The position numbers and the translations under genes were made by a program. Of a stretch of 64,000 nt of DNA, positions 1 to 10,200 are shown one piece after another. Position 1 is the first letter of the stretch. Every line of letters begins with the position of its first letter. Under the pieces are notes generated by a model that made no database searches, was not told the DNA's origin, and worked only from the letters and a program-made list of their open reading frames with translations. This stretch comes from Monoplex corrugatus (lineage: Eukaryota > Mollusca > Gastropoda > Littorinimorpha > Ranellidae), in the NCBI GenBank assembly GCA_030674185.1, contig CM060312.1, positions 55,195,405 through 55,259,404 on the forward strand, in the 5' to 3' direction.

Positions 1-46
1 TAATCTGAAGTGGCTGTGCTAACCACTGCACCATGGCGCTTGGTCC
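1..46 (-). repeat. tRNA-derived SINE fragment cut by the window edge
   Basis: Read on the minus strand, this edge looks like the head of a tRNA-related SINE: it contains TGGTGCAGTGGTTAGCAC, close to a Pol III A box. No B box is visible, because the sequence passes into the 42-bp satellite field. It is a fragment and its family is not certain. Confidence 0.35.
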
Positions 47-99
47 ATAGCAATGCTGATTTCTTTGCAACTTGTATTTGTACGTCAACGACAGCGACT

Positions 100-1357
100 C
101 GTCTCATGGATATGAAAATATGTCAAGGACAGTACTATTTAATGGATATTAAAGGAGAGCACTTATTTCATGGATATGAACAAAAACGTCAGCGACAGTG
201 GTTATCTAATGAGTATGAGAGAAAATTCCATGTCGCCGACAGTGGTTATCTTACAAATAAGGGAAAAAAACCGTCCATGTCACCTACAGCGGTTATATCA
301 CGAATATGAGAAAAAATCCATGTTACAGACAGTGGTTATCTTACGAATATGAAAAAAAAATCCATGTCAAAGCGATGGTTATCTCTCGAATATGAGGGGG
401 AAATCCATATCAACGACGGTGGTTAAAAGATCCATGTCAACAACAGTTTTTATCCCATGAATATAAGAAAAATCCATGTCAACGACGGTGGTTATCTCAC
501 GTGTACGAGGGTTGGGGGAATCCATGTCAACGACAGTGGTTATATCACGAGTATGAGGGTGTGGGGGATCCATGTCAACGACAGTGGTTATCTCAAAAGT
601 ATGAGGAAAAAATCCATGTCAACGAAGTCATCTTAAGAGTACGAGAAAAAATCCATGTCAACGAAGTTATCTTAAGAGTACGAGAAAAAATCCATGTCAA
701 CGAAGTTATCTTAAGAATACGAGAAAAAATCCATGTCAACGAAGTTATCTTAAGAGTACGAGAGAAAAAATCCATGTCAACGAAGTTATCTTACGAGTAC
801 GAGAGAGAAAAATCCATGTCACGACGGTGATTATCCCACGAGTATGAGAAAAAAATCATGTCAACTACAGTGGTTATCTCACGAATATGAGAAGAAAATC
901 CATGTCAACGACAGTAGTTATCTTACAAATAAGAGGGGGAAATCCATATCACCGACAGTGGTTATCTCACGAATATGATAAAAAAAATCCATGCCAACGG
1001 CGGTGGTTATCTAACGAATTTGAGGGGAAATTTCATGTCAACGACGGTGGTTATCTCACGGATATGAGAAAAATCCATGTCAACGACAGTAGTAATCTCA
1101 CAAGTATAAGAAGAAGAAGAACAAATAAATCCATGTCACCGACAGTGGTTACCTCACATGTATGACAAAAAATCCATGTCAACGACAGTGGTTGTCTCAC
1201 GGATATGAGGGGGAAATCCATGTCAACGAGTATGAAAAAAATCCATTTCAACGACAGTGGTTAGTCATGGATATGAGAAAAATCCATGTCAACGACAATG
1301 GTTATATCACAAGTATGAGAGAAAATCCATGTCAACGACAGTGGTTATCTCACGGGT
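100..1357. repeat. 42-bp minisatellite, diverged left part
   Basis: About 30 diverged monomers built on ATCCATGTCAACGACAGTGG followed by TTATCTCACGAGTATGAG and an A-run. Monomer length varies because the A-run differs and some copies lack the CAGTGG block, for example the cluster with AACGAAGTTATCTTAAGAG at 620-800. Divergence is far higher than in the core at 4966-6183, so this looks like an old array margin. Open frames here are satellite translations, not genes. Confidence 0.9.
1348..1357. repeat. Target site duplication, 3' side of RTE LINE
   Basis: TCTCACGGGT occurs here and again at 4192-4201, directly at the two ends of the LINE. The sequence is part of the 42-bp monomer. Past the right copy the monomer continues normally (ATGAGAAAA), as expected for a target duplication. 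Confidence 0.75.
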
Positions 1358-4191
1358 CATCATCATCATCATCATCATTCTCCTGCCCGTGATGGGCGTA
1401 GAGGAGAGATGAGAGACACTCTTGAAGCCAGCCGTCGCCAACCGGTCCTGTCCTCCGCCTGTCGCACCAGCGTGGGGCCATCCAACCTGGTCCATTCTTT
1501 GATGTTGTCCATCCAGCATTTGGCTTGTCGTCCCCTTCGTCTGCCGCCTCCCAGTGTACCCTGGAGGACCGTTTTGGGCAGTGAGTTGTGGCGTGTGACA
1601 TGCCCGAACCACGACAGCTTCCTGTTCTTGACTGTTGCCAGGAGGGGTTCTTGTGGGCCTGCGAGTGTTATTATTTGGCTCCACACAAAGTCGTTTGTCT
1701 TCCGATCTTGCCAAGAGATCCCGAGCAAGCGCCTGAAGCATTTAGTTTCAAACGTCTGGATTCTCTTGGTGGTCTCTGCTGTCATGGTCCAGCTCTCGCA
1801 TCCATACAGCAGGATGGGGAGCACCAGGGACTTGTACAGCTTCATCTTCGATGGAAAGCCGATCTCTCTGCTCTTCCAGATCTTGTTTAGCTTTACCATT
1901 GCTGCTGTTGCGATCGCTAGTCTGGTCTTGATTTCTGTTGTAGAGCGACCGTCTTTGGTGAGAGTGGCGCCAAGGTATTTGAAAGCGTCCACTTCTTCAA
2001 GCTGTTGCCCGTTCATGTAGATTTCAGCATGGGTGTTGGTTGTGCTGTTGACCAGGACTTTGCTTTTTTCTGTGCTCACTTCCATTCCGTGTGCACCTGC
2101 ACTTTCTTCCAGTCTCATGGTCAGGTCTTGTAGTTCTTCGTTGCTGCCTCCCATCAGGTCGATGTCATCTGCGAACCTCAGGTTGTTAATGGTTCTTCCT
2201 CCAATGGAGACAGTGGAGTGGAAGTCATGGAGGGCTTCACGCATGATGTTCTCCAGGAAGAGATTGAACAGCACGGGAGAGAGTAGGCAGCCTTGACGGA
2301 CTCCAACTGTGGTCTTGAAGTAGTCCCCTATCTGGTTGTTGAGGAGAACTGCGCTGCTGGCAGTGTTATACAGCGCCTGGATGGTTTGGACGAGACCTTC
2401 CTCTATGCCAAACTTTCTTAGCACCTGCCACAAACCCTTATGCCACACCCTGTCGAATGCTTTTTTAAAGTCTATGAAGTTGTGGAACAGGTCTCTCTGA
2501 TGCTGCAGATGTTTCTCCATCATTATCCGGCAGGTGAAGATCTGTTCTACTGTGCTTCTGCCCGCCCTAAATCCAGCTTGTTCTTCCGCAAGGTGTTCTT
2601 CCGCTTCTTTCTTCAGTCGATTCAATATGACTCTGAGCATGATCTTGCTGGTGTGGCTAATGAGACTTATTGTTCTGTAGTTCTGGCATTGGCGCATATT
2701 TCCCTTTTTGGGCAGGGGGATGATGAGTGATTGAGTCCATTCTGTGGGCCACTGTTTTGTCTCCCAGATCTTCTGACAAATCGATGTTACACGAGTGACC
2801 AAATCATTCCCTCCATGTTTGAGCAGCTCTGCTGGGATATTGTCTGCTCCAGGTGATTTCCCTGCTGGTAGGCTGCGGATGGCTTCTTCCACTTCTTCTC
2901 TCATCACTGGTAGCGGTGAGGATTCCCTCAATGGTGTTGAGTCCCCCTGAAACAAACTGTCATCTGGCTGTATTGGGTAGTTGTATAGTTCTTGGCAGTA
3001 CTGCGTCCATCTGTTCAGAACAGCGGAGCTTTCTGTCAGCAGCTCGCCTGAGGTATCCTCGATGACTGACGATCTGTTTTGCTGCGTCTTGGTAAGGTTT
3101 TTCAGTGTGTTGAAGGCATGTTTGCTGTTTCCTTTTTTCATGCCTTTCTCGATGTTCTCACACTGGTTGTTGATCCATTGTTCTTTGGCTTCAATCATTT
3201 TCTTCTTTACAAGGTTGTTGGTTTTACGATACTGTGCGGCTTCTTCAGGGCTGGAGTTTTTCGTCTTCTTCAGTGATCTTCTGTTGTCGCAGAGGTCAAG
3301 GATGTCATTTGAGATCCATGCTTGGTGTTTCTTCTTCTGTCGCCCCAGTACCTCCTCTGCTGTTTCGCGGACTGCCTCACCAAAGTTGTTTGTGAGGTCG
3401 TTGATGTCGCTGTCCAGGAAGTTGAGTGCCGCGAACCGCCCCCCGAGCTGTGCCTGGAATGCCTCTTCTATCTCTGGATCTTTTAGCTTTTCCAGGTCAA
3501 ACTTGATGCGTGGCTGCGCAGCTTGGTACTTCTTTTTCAATTTGATCTTCATTGTGAGCAGCACGAGGTCGTGGTCGCTGCCTATATCAGCTCCAGGGTA
3601 TGTCCTCGTCTTTGCTTTATTAATGCTTGATTTGAAGCGCCGCGGTGTGAGGACAAAGTCGATCTGGTTGTGAGTCTTTCCGTTCGGCGCATGCCAGGTT
3701 GTTCTTCTTGACAGTTTGTGGGGGTAGAGGGTGTTGGCAATGGTGAGCCGTTGGGTGCAGGCAAACTCCAGAAGGCGAAGTCCCCTGTCATTAGTTTCCC
3801 CTGTGCCAAATTGACCCACTGTTCCAGCCCAGTTTTTGTAGGCATCTGGGCCGACTTTGGCGTTGAAGTCCCCCTGAACTATGATGATGTCTTTCCTGGG
3901 GGCTTTTCCGATGGTGTCTTCTATTTTCTCATAGAATTCTTCAACCACCTGGTCTTCGTGGCTGGTAGTTGGAGCATACACTTGTATGATGGTGATGTTC
4001 TTTGGTTTGGCTGACACCCGAATGCTGATGATTCTGCTGTTGACAGGCGTGCAGCTCATGATGCATCCAATGACTTCTTTGCGTACGATGAAAGCTACGC
4101 CATTTTCATGTAGTGACTCTTCGCCACTGTACCACATCTTGTGTCCTTCCTCTGTGATTGCTTCTCCGAAGCCTGTCCATCTTACTTCTTT
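1358..4191 (-). mobile_element. RTE-type non-LTR retrotransposon, 5'-truncated
   Basis: A minus-strand LINE inserted in the 42-bp satellite. Seen in the sequence: one long frame with AP-endonuclease then reverse transcriptase, almost no 3' UTR, and a short (ATG)n tail at 1358-1378. The stop codon itself lies in the tail. RTE-family elements typically have this compact form with a simple-repeat tail and no RNase H. The 5' end is missing: the frame enters the endonuclease at RWTGFGEAITEEGH, with nothing before it but satellite. TCTCACGGGT flanks both ends. The open frame, intact tail and duplication suggest a fairly recent insertion. Confidence 0.9.
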
Positions 4192-4224
4192 TCTCACGGG
4201 TATGAGAAAAGAAATCCATGTCAA
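1375..4224 (-). CDS. RTE-type endonuclease/reverse transcriptase (partial)
   Basis: Codes for the polyprotein that nicks target DNA and copies the element's RNA into it. The open frame is 949 residues, but the first ~14 come from flanking satellite and are not part of the protein. Endonuclease motifs: QVYAP (81-85), GDFNAKVG (118-125), NQIDF (186-190), SDHDL (216-220). RT motifs: FIDFKKAFDRV (583-593), GVRQGCLLSP (641-650), and the catalytic FADD (684-687). The C-terminus has WFGHVTR and a basic GGGRRRGR stretch typical of this LINE group. No internal stop or frameshift. It lacks the N-terminal part of the endonuclease and its own start, so it is unlikely to be autonomous. Confidence 0.9.
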   Translation of the reverse strand: MTWISFLIPVRKEVRWTGFGEAITEEGHKMWYSGEESLHENGVAFIVRKEVIGCIMSCTPVNSRIISIRVSAKPKNITIIQVYAPTTSHEDQVVEEFYEKIEDTIGKAPRKDIIIVQGDFNAKVGPDAYKNWAGTVGQFGTGETNDRGLRLLEFACTQRLTIANTLYPHKLSRRTTWHAPNGKTHNQIDFVLTPRRFKSSINKAKTRTYPGADIGSDHDLVLLTMKIKLKKKYQAAQPRIKFDLEKLKDPEIEEAFQAQLGGRFAALNFLDSDINDLTNNFGEAVRETAEEVLGRQKKKHQAWISNDILDLCDNRRSLKKTKNSSPEEAAQYRKTNNLVKKKMIEAKEQWINNQCENIEKGMKKGNSKHAFNTLKNLTKTQQNRSSVIEDTSGELLTESSAVLNRWTQYCQELYNYPIQPDDSLFQGDSTPLRESSPLPVMREEVEEAIRSLPAGKSPGADNIPAELLKHGGNDLVTRVTSICQKIWETKQWPTEWTQSLIIPLPKKGNMRQCQNYRTISLISHTSKIMLRVILNRLKKEAEEHLAEEQAGFRAGRSTVEQIFTCRIMMEKHLQHQRDLFHNFIDFKKAFDRVWHKGLWQVLRKFGIEEGLVQTIQALYNTASSAVLLNNQIGDYFKTTVGVRQGCLLSPVLFNLFLENIMREALHDFHSTVSIGGRTINNLRFADDIDLMGGSNEELQDLTMRLEESAGAHGMEVSTEKSKVLVNSTTNTHAEIYMNGQQLEEVDAFKYLGATLTKDGRSTTEIKTRLAIATAAMVKLNKIWKSREIGFPSKMKLYKSLVLPILLYGCESWTMTAETTKRIQTFETKCFRRLLGISWQDRKTNDFVWSQIITLAGPQEPLLATVKNRKLSWFGHVTRHNSLPKTVLQGTLGGGRRRGRQAKCWMDNIKEWTRLDGPTLVRQAEDRTGWRRLASRVSLISPLRPSRAGE
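4192..4201. repeat. Target site duplication, 5' side of RTE LINE
   Basis: TCTCACGGGT, matching 1348-1357. Confidence 0.75.
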
Positions 4225-4965
4225 CGTCGGTGGATAGTCGTGGATATGAAAAAATCCATGTCAACGACGGTAGTTATCTCACGAGTATGAAGGGGGGGGA
4301 GGCGATCCATGTCGACGACAGTGGTTATCTCACGAGTATGAAGGGGGGGGGGGGGCGATCCATGTCGACGACAGTGGCTATCTCAAAAGTATGAGACGAA
4401 ATCCATGTCAACGAAGTAATCTCACGAATATAAGAAAAATCCATGTCGACGACAGTGGCTGTCTCACGGATATGAGGAAAAAATCAATGTCACCGACAGT
4501 GCTTATCTCACGAGTATGAGAAAAAAAATCATATCAACGACAGTGAGTATCTCACGAGTATGACCAAAAAAAATCCCATGTCAACGACAGTGGTTATCTC
4601 ATGAGTATGAGAGCAAACATCAAGTCAACGAGTGTAAGGGGGTAATCCATGTCAACGACAGTGATTATCTCATGATTATGAAGAAAATCCTTATCAACGG
4701 CAATAGTTATCATCTCACGAGTATGATAAAACAAAATCCGCGTCAACGACAGTGGTTATCTTACGAGTATGACGGGGGGGGGGGGGGGGGCGGAATCAAT
4801 GTCAACGACAGTGGTTATCTCAAAAATGTGAGAGAGAAATATATGTCAACGAAGTGATCTCAAGGGTATGAGAGAAAAATCCATGTCAACAACAGTGGTT
4901 ATGTCATGAGTTTGAGAAAAAAAAATCGTGTCAACGACAGTGACTATTTCATGAGTATGAGAAAA
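4202..4965. repeat. 42-bp minisatellite, diverged middle part with G-runs
   Basis: About 17 diverged monomers continuing from the LINE insertion. Several copies carry long G-runs in place of the A-rich GAGAAAAA segment (near 4290, 4341 and 4770-4790). Divergence falls towards the core. Confidence 0.88.
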
Positions 4966-6183
4966 AATCAATGTCAACGACAGTGGCTATCTCACGAGTA
5001 TGAGAAAAATCAATGTCAACGACAGTGGCTATCTCACGAGTATGAGAAAAATCAATGTCAACAACAGTGGCTATCTCACGAGTATGAGAAAAATCAATGT
5101 CAACAACAGTGGCTATCTCACGAGTATGAGAAAAATCCATGTCAACAACAGTGGCTATCTCACGAGTATGAGAAAAATCAATGTCAACAACAGTGGCTAT
5201 CTCACGAGTATGAGAAAAATCAATGTCAACGACAGTGGCTATCTCACGAGTATGAGAAAAATCAATGTCAACGACAGTGGCTATCTCACGAGTATGAGAA
5301 AAATCAATGTCAACAACAGTGGCTATCTCACGAGTATGAGAAAAATCAATGTCAACGACAGTGGCTATCTCACGAGTATGAGAAAAATCAATGTCAACAA
5401 CAGTGGCTATCTCACGAGCATGAGAAAAATCAATGTCAACAACAGTGGCTATCTCACGAGTATGAGAAAAATCAATGTCAACGACAGTGGCTATCTCACG
5501 AGTATGAGAAAAATCAATGTCAACAACAGTGGCTATCTCACGAGCATGAGAAAAATCAATGTCAACAACAGTGGCTATCTCACGAGCATGAGAAAAATCA
5601 ATGTCAAGGGCAGTGGCTATCTCACGAGCATGAGAAAAATCAATGTCAACAACAGTGGCTATCTCACGAGCATGAGAAAAATCAATGTCAAGGGCAGTGG
5701 CTATCTCACGAGCATGAGAAAAATCAATGTCAACAACAGTGGCTATCTCACGAGCATGAGAAAAATCAATGTCAACGACAGTGGCTATCTCACGAGCATG
5801 AGAAAAATCCATGTCAAGGGCAGTGGCTATCTCACGAGTATGAGAAAAATCAATGTCAACGACAGTGGCTATCTCACGAGCATGAGAAAAATCAATGTCA
5901 ACGACAGTGGCTATCTCACGAGCATGAGAAAAATCAATGTCAACAACAGTGGCTATCTCACGAGTATGAGAAAAATCAATGTCAACGACAGTGGCTATCT
6001 CACGAGCATGAGAAAAATCAATGTCAAGGGCAGTGGCTATCTCACGAGTATGAGAAAAATCAATGTCAACGACAGTGGCTATCTCACGAGCATGAGAAAA
6101 ATCAATGTCAACAACAGTGGCTATCTCACGAGCATGAGAAAAATCAATGTCAACAACAGTGGCTATCTCACGAGTATGAGAAA
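4966..6183. repeat. 42-bp minisatellite, homogeneous core (29 copies)
   Basis: Twenty-nine head-to-tail copies of exactly 42 bp: TATGAGAAAAATCAATGTCA plus ACGACAGTGGCTATCTCACG plus AG. Three positions vary in combination: CGACAG, CAACAG or GGGCAG in the middle, TATGAG or CATGAG at the junction, and rarely CCATG for CAATG. The period is a multiple of three and the unit has no stop in several frames, so it reads as three long peptides: NQCQRQWLSHEYEK and MRKINVNDSGYLTS forward, DFSHTREIATVVDI reverse. Nothing suggests these are expressed. Confidence 0.97.
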
Positions 6184-7640
6184 AAAATCAATGTCAAGGG
6201 CAGTGATTATCTCACAAGTATCGGGGGGGGGGGGGGGGAATCCATGTCAACAACAGTGGTTATCTCACAAGTATCGGGGGGGGGGGGGGGAGGGGAATCC
6301 ATGTCAACAACAGTGGTTATCTCATGGATATGGAAAAATCCATGTCTACGGCAGTGCTTATCTCACGAGTATGAGAAAAAATCCATGTCAATGACAGTAG
6401 TTATCTCACGGGTATGAGAAAAATCCATGTCAACGACGGTGGATAGTCGTGGGTATGAAAACATCTATGTCAGCAAGAAATGTCGCCGACAGTGATCATC
6501 TCATAAGTCTGGGTGAAACCCACAGTACTGACACTGTTCACTTTATTGGTCTGAAACTTGTTCAACAGGTCCATGCAGCTGGAACGATCTTCCCCGGTCT
6601 ATTCAATAAACTCCATCTTGCTTTAAGTCCAGCTTGAAGACATACCTTTTTGTCCAGCAGTGATTTGCCCCTCTACATGCTCACTCCTTCGTCCCACTCA
6701 ACTCTTGTCCTCCCCCTCCAAGTTTGCGTGTGCTTTGTGTCCTGGAATTTTGGTCGTTGAATGATGAGAGTGCACGCTTTGGTTTGATTCTTGTATGAAA
6801 ATCTGGCACCTTATAATAATAATAATAATAATAATATTAATAACAACAATAATAATGATAATAATAGTAATAATACTAATAATAATAACAATAATAAATC
6901 ATCATTTCTATTATTACATCCATGACAACGACAGTGGTTTATCTTGTATGGGGGGGGGAACATATCACCAACAGTGATTGTCTCATGGTCCTGAAAAAAA
7001 AATCCGTTTTAACGACAGTGGTTATCTCAGTGGCATGGGGGAAAATCCATGTCACTAACTGATCATTTCAATGGTTTGAAAGAAAAACTCCGTATCAACG
7101 ATAGGGAATACCCCCGGATGTAAGTAGTCTTTACTTCTTCTGTACACACACACACACACACACACGCGCGCGCTTTTAAGACTTAAACCCTATGTTAACT
7201 AAGCTCGATTTTTTCCCAACTACGAGAACAAAAGTTAGAAAAAAAAATCCATTTCGATGACCCTTCTTACAAGAAAAAAAAAAGTCCATGTCACCAACAG
7301 TGATTATCCAATGGCGATTTTATAATTCCAAATGGAGAGGATGAATTAACACCGTGGTCACAGGTTTAAAACAGTGGCGATCTCGTGGTTGTCGAAGGTT
7401 TCTTTTCCCGTTTTTTATACTTTATACTGATCAGTCATGGTAGATTCTTACCGTGATTGTCTTTCATTTACAGTGTCATTGTTAAAATGGACGGTAGATA
7501 CTGTGTCAACGCCTTTTTATTTCTTGATGTTCAAAAACATTAATAATAATGAACAGATGAAAAAAATACACAAACCCTAAAAAAAAAGCTTGCTAATAAA
7601 ACTTAGACCTTGATCCCATGTCAACAATGACAGTTATGTC
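6184..7640. repeat. 42-bp minisatellite, diverged right margin with microsatellites
   Basis: Monomers become diverged again, with two G-run copies (6214-6238 and 6277-6296). Recognisable remnants occur at about 6920-7070, 7260-7310 and 7615-7640 (CATGTCAACAATGACAG). Between them are an ordinary stretch at 6520-6790, an (AAT)n block and a short CA/CG run at 7142-7172. The margin decays gradually with no sharp edge. Confidence 0.8.
6814..6898. repeat. (AAT)n microsatellite
   Basis: Interrupted AAT/AAC/GAT trinucleotide run. Confidence 0.95.
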
Positions 7641-8690
7641 ACGGAAGCTCGCTCTCTCTCGTGCGCACGAGCATACACATGTACACATTTACCCAAACAT
7701 GCACACATGCACACAACACAGTGATACACACACGCACTAATTCCGTGACAACTGAAGTAGTTTTTCATTCAAAACAAGAACAAAAAATACCCTCGTCTCT
7801 CTCTCATAAACTAACATTTATTTGAAAAAATTGTTCTCGACATTAATGGATCTGTAAAAGTAAGAAATACTGGGTGGAAACGAGGATGTGCAGCTTACGC
7901 TGGATAACGTACATGTACACGTTGATTTATTTTGCAGCGAGTTGATCCCCTCCCCCTCTTTTGATGTTTTGTTATACGGGCTGTCCCCCTTGATTATTGG
8001 CCGTAGCAGGTAATTATCATTATAATGTCAAAGTGTCGAAGTTTTTCTGAGTAAAGTCTTACAAAAACGTCAATAGCACTGGTTACTTGATGGCATCCAG
8101 ATACATACTAAATGATCCAATGTCAATATACACGTACAATCTCACTTTTAGAAAACAAAAACAAAAACAAAATTTATTCTCATTAGCGACACATGTTTTC
8201 ATGGTTACCTGGGGGTTCAAATCCGTCCTTTCTTCCATGCAATGGTCAATCATGTTTGAGTCCTGGCAACAACGTATTGTCCTTTCTTTCCTTCAAGTAC
8301 TGTCGAGTAGTGTTTGACTTTATTCCTCATTCGTTTTATTATCAAAAGAAACATTACATGAGTAATACCTATAGTAGGTATGCAACATTTTTTTAAAAAA
8401 ATTAGTTGTATAATTAACATCACTGGGTAGAGAAAAGTAGCTTTAAACTGGTACAAAAAGGTTTTCATTTGGTTGGCTGTAACGAAAGTTACGAATTTTT
8501 GAAATAAAATTTCGGTTGTTTTTTGTTTTTGTTTGTTTGTTTATTTTGTTTATTTTTTGTTTGTTTGTTTGTTTTTTACAAGATTCGCATAGCAGAAACT
8601 GTGTTTATATTTTGCGAATATAAGGTGAAATAACTCTGGAAAGACTAAACCAAGAGCCGAAAGCTGAATATCACAAGACAGGTCTTTAAA
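7641..8690. other. Non-coding, no recognised feature
   Basis: AT-rich single-copy-looking DNA. It holds a short CA-rich patch (7670-7730) and a GTTT/T-rich tract (8516-8576). Short open frames at 8087-8468 have no recognisable similarity and overlap on both strands. I see no gene. Confidence 0.6.
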
Positions 8691-10200
8691 TGTACAGCTG
8701 AAGAATTTACAAGTCGATGAAACAGTGCACTAATTACTGATAATTAAACTAACTTTTACGAAAAACTACATGAAGGTACTAAAATCATTACAACTTCCAA
8801 AATAGCAGGAATTCTGGCTATTAATTTCCCAGTTACCCATCATGGAAAACTATGGTCAGTTACAATAGTTTAGGTAATTAGCCCTGCAATTAACAATCAC
8901 ATAAACGAGTAAAAAAAACTTGCATGAGAGTCCTAAATTCACTGTTATTGTTATTGTTGTTATTTTTGTTTAAAGCCCAGCCGACTGCGTACAGCCATAT
9001 CAGAGTTATAGCCATTTCCATACAAACACAATACCTCAACACGAAAAAAAGGAAAAGAAAATTAAGTACACATATCAATGCGTTCGCGCACATAATCTAA
9101 GGAGATGCCCCTGGCGTTGATCACTCCGTCCAATTTATCACACAATGGATTTAAAAAACATACCTAAATACAAAATTTAGACATAACTAAGGACTCTAAG
9201 ACATATATAAAAACAGGCCTAATTACTTAAAACTGCTTTCGCATATCTCATTTCCCTAGAGCCAAAAACGCACTGAATATATGTACCCAGTTATCAATCC
9301 TAAGAGAAAGTACGTAAGACTTTATTGAACACATACAGGCGAATGGACCAGCAAGGCAGAAAATGATTAGGATGAATAATGACAGAAAGCAAAGGAACAA
9401 GGCGGAGACAAAGAGAGTGACAGAAAAGAGGAAATTTCTTGCACGGAATTTCCAGAAGTTGGGAATACTATATATACTGAAAGAGCCTCTGGCATACCCA
9501 CGAGGGGCTTAAATTCACTATAAAAACCAAAGAAACCAAAAAAACATCAGAACTATTATAATAGCTATAATTGTGACATGTAAGCTATACATGGTCTCCA
9601 GGTATTACTCATCATAAAAGATATTAGTCGTAATAGCTGTGACGATTAATCCAGTGATAAATCAACTAACTTACTAAGCTTAGAAACATGTAAGTCTTTA
9701 AACCATGTTAACTTCCATCATAGTTGGAATTCTGGCTTGTGATTTGTACATGCTGATTCCCGGTATTACTTATCAGGGAAAATCTATGATGAGTCATAAC
9801 AGTGATAGACATTAACCGAGCAATTAATCATCTTAACGAGCTAAAGAAAAACTCTACATTGCAGTCTTAAAACCATTATAACTTCCATAATAGCTGGAAT
9901 TATGGTTCATTATGTGCAACACAAACGCTCTAGGTATTAATCTATTATCTAACAAAAGTTATGATATGTCAGAATAGTTTTGGTAATTACTCCAGTCATT
10001 AATCGATCTGAGCTTAAAAAGCACAACACAACAGCCATAAAGCCATCTTAATTTCCACCATAGTTGGAATTCTGGCATTACTCATTACGAAAATCTATGA
10101 TTAGTTGTACTGTTCAATGTGACTTACCCAGTAATTAACAGCCTCGAGACCTTTAAACACATCTATTCCAGACTTCTTAAACAACCATACTTTCCAAGTT
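8690..10200. repeat. Degenerate ~170-bp tandem repeat
   Basis: The motif CTTCCATAATAGCTGGAATT recurs in diverged form at about 8799, 9558, 9717, 9887 and 10057. Each is followed by a TTACTCATNA-AAA-TCTATGA segment and an AATTANNCNNNAATTAATC segment. When the inserted element at 8944-9510 is removed with one target duplication, the first spacing becomes about 182 bp and the rest 159-170 bp, so the array is in register. Confidence 0.7.
8944..9510 (-). mobile_element. Dispersed retroelement (family E), copy 1
   Basis: Flanked by a 10-bp direct repeat TAAATTCACT at 8934-8943 and 9511-9520. The simple-repeat tail (AATAAC)n lies at the left end, so the element reads on the minus strand, from 9510 towards 8944. 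The last part reads ATGGCTGTACGCAGTCGGCT, then GGGC, then the tail. No long coding frame. It could be a SINE or the 3' end of a truncated LINE. Related copies lie at 20255-20676 (minus) and 25190-25722 (plus). Confidence 0.75.

Noticed and set aside
1409..4237. Plus-strand frames of 60-230 codons over the RTE LINE
   Set aside because: Antisense shadows of the minus-strand EN/RT frame.
4906..6417. 503-codon open frame (NQCQRQWLSHEYEK repeats) as a repeat protein gene
   Set aside because: The frame exists because the 42-bp unit is a multiple of three with no stop; equally long frames exist in another forward frame and on the opposite strand. There is no start context, signal or non-repeat domain.
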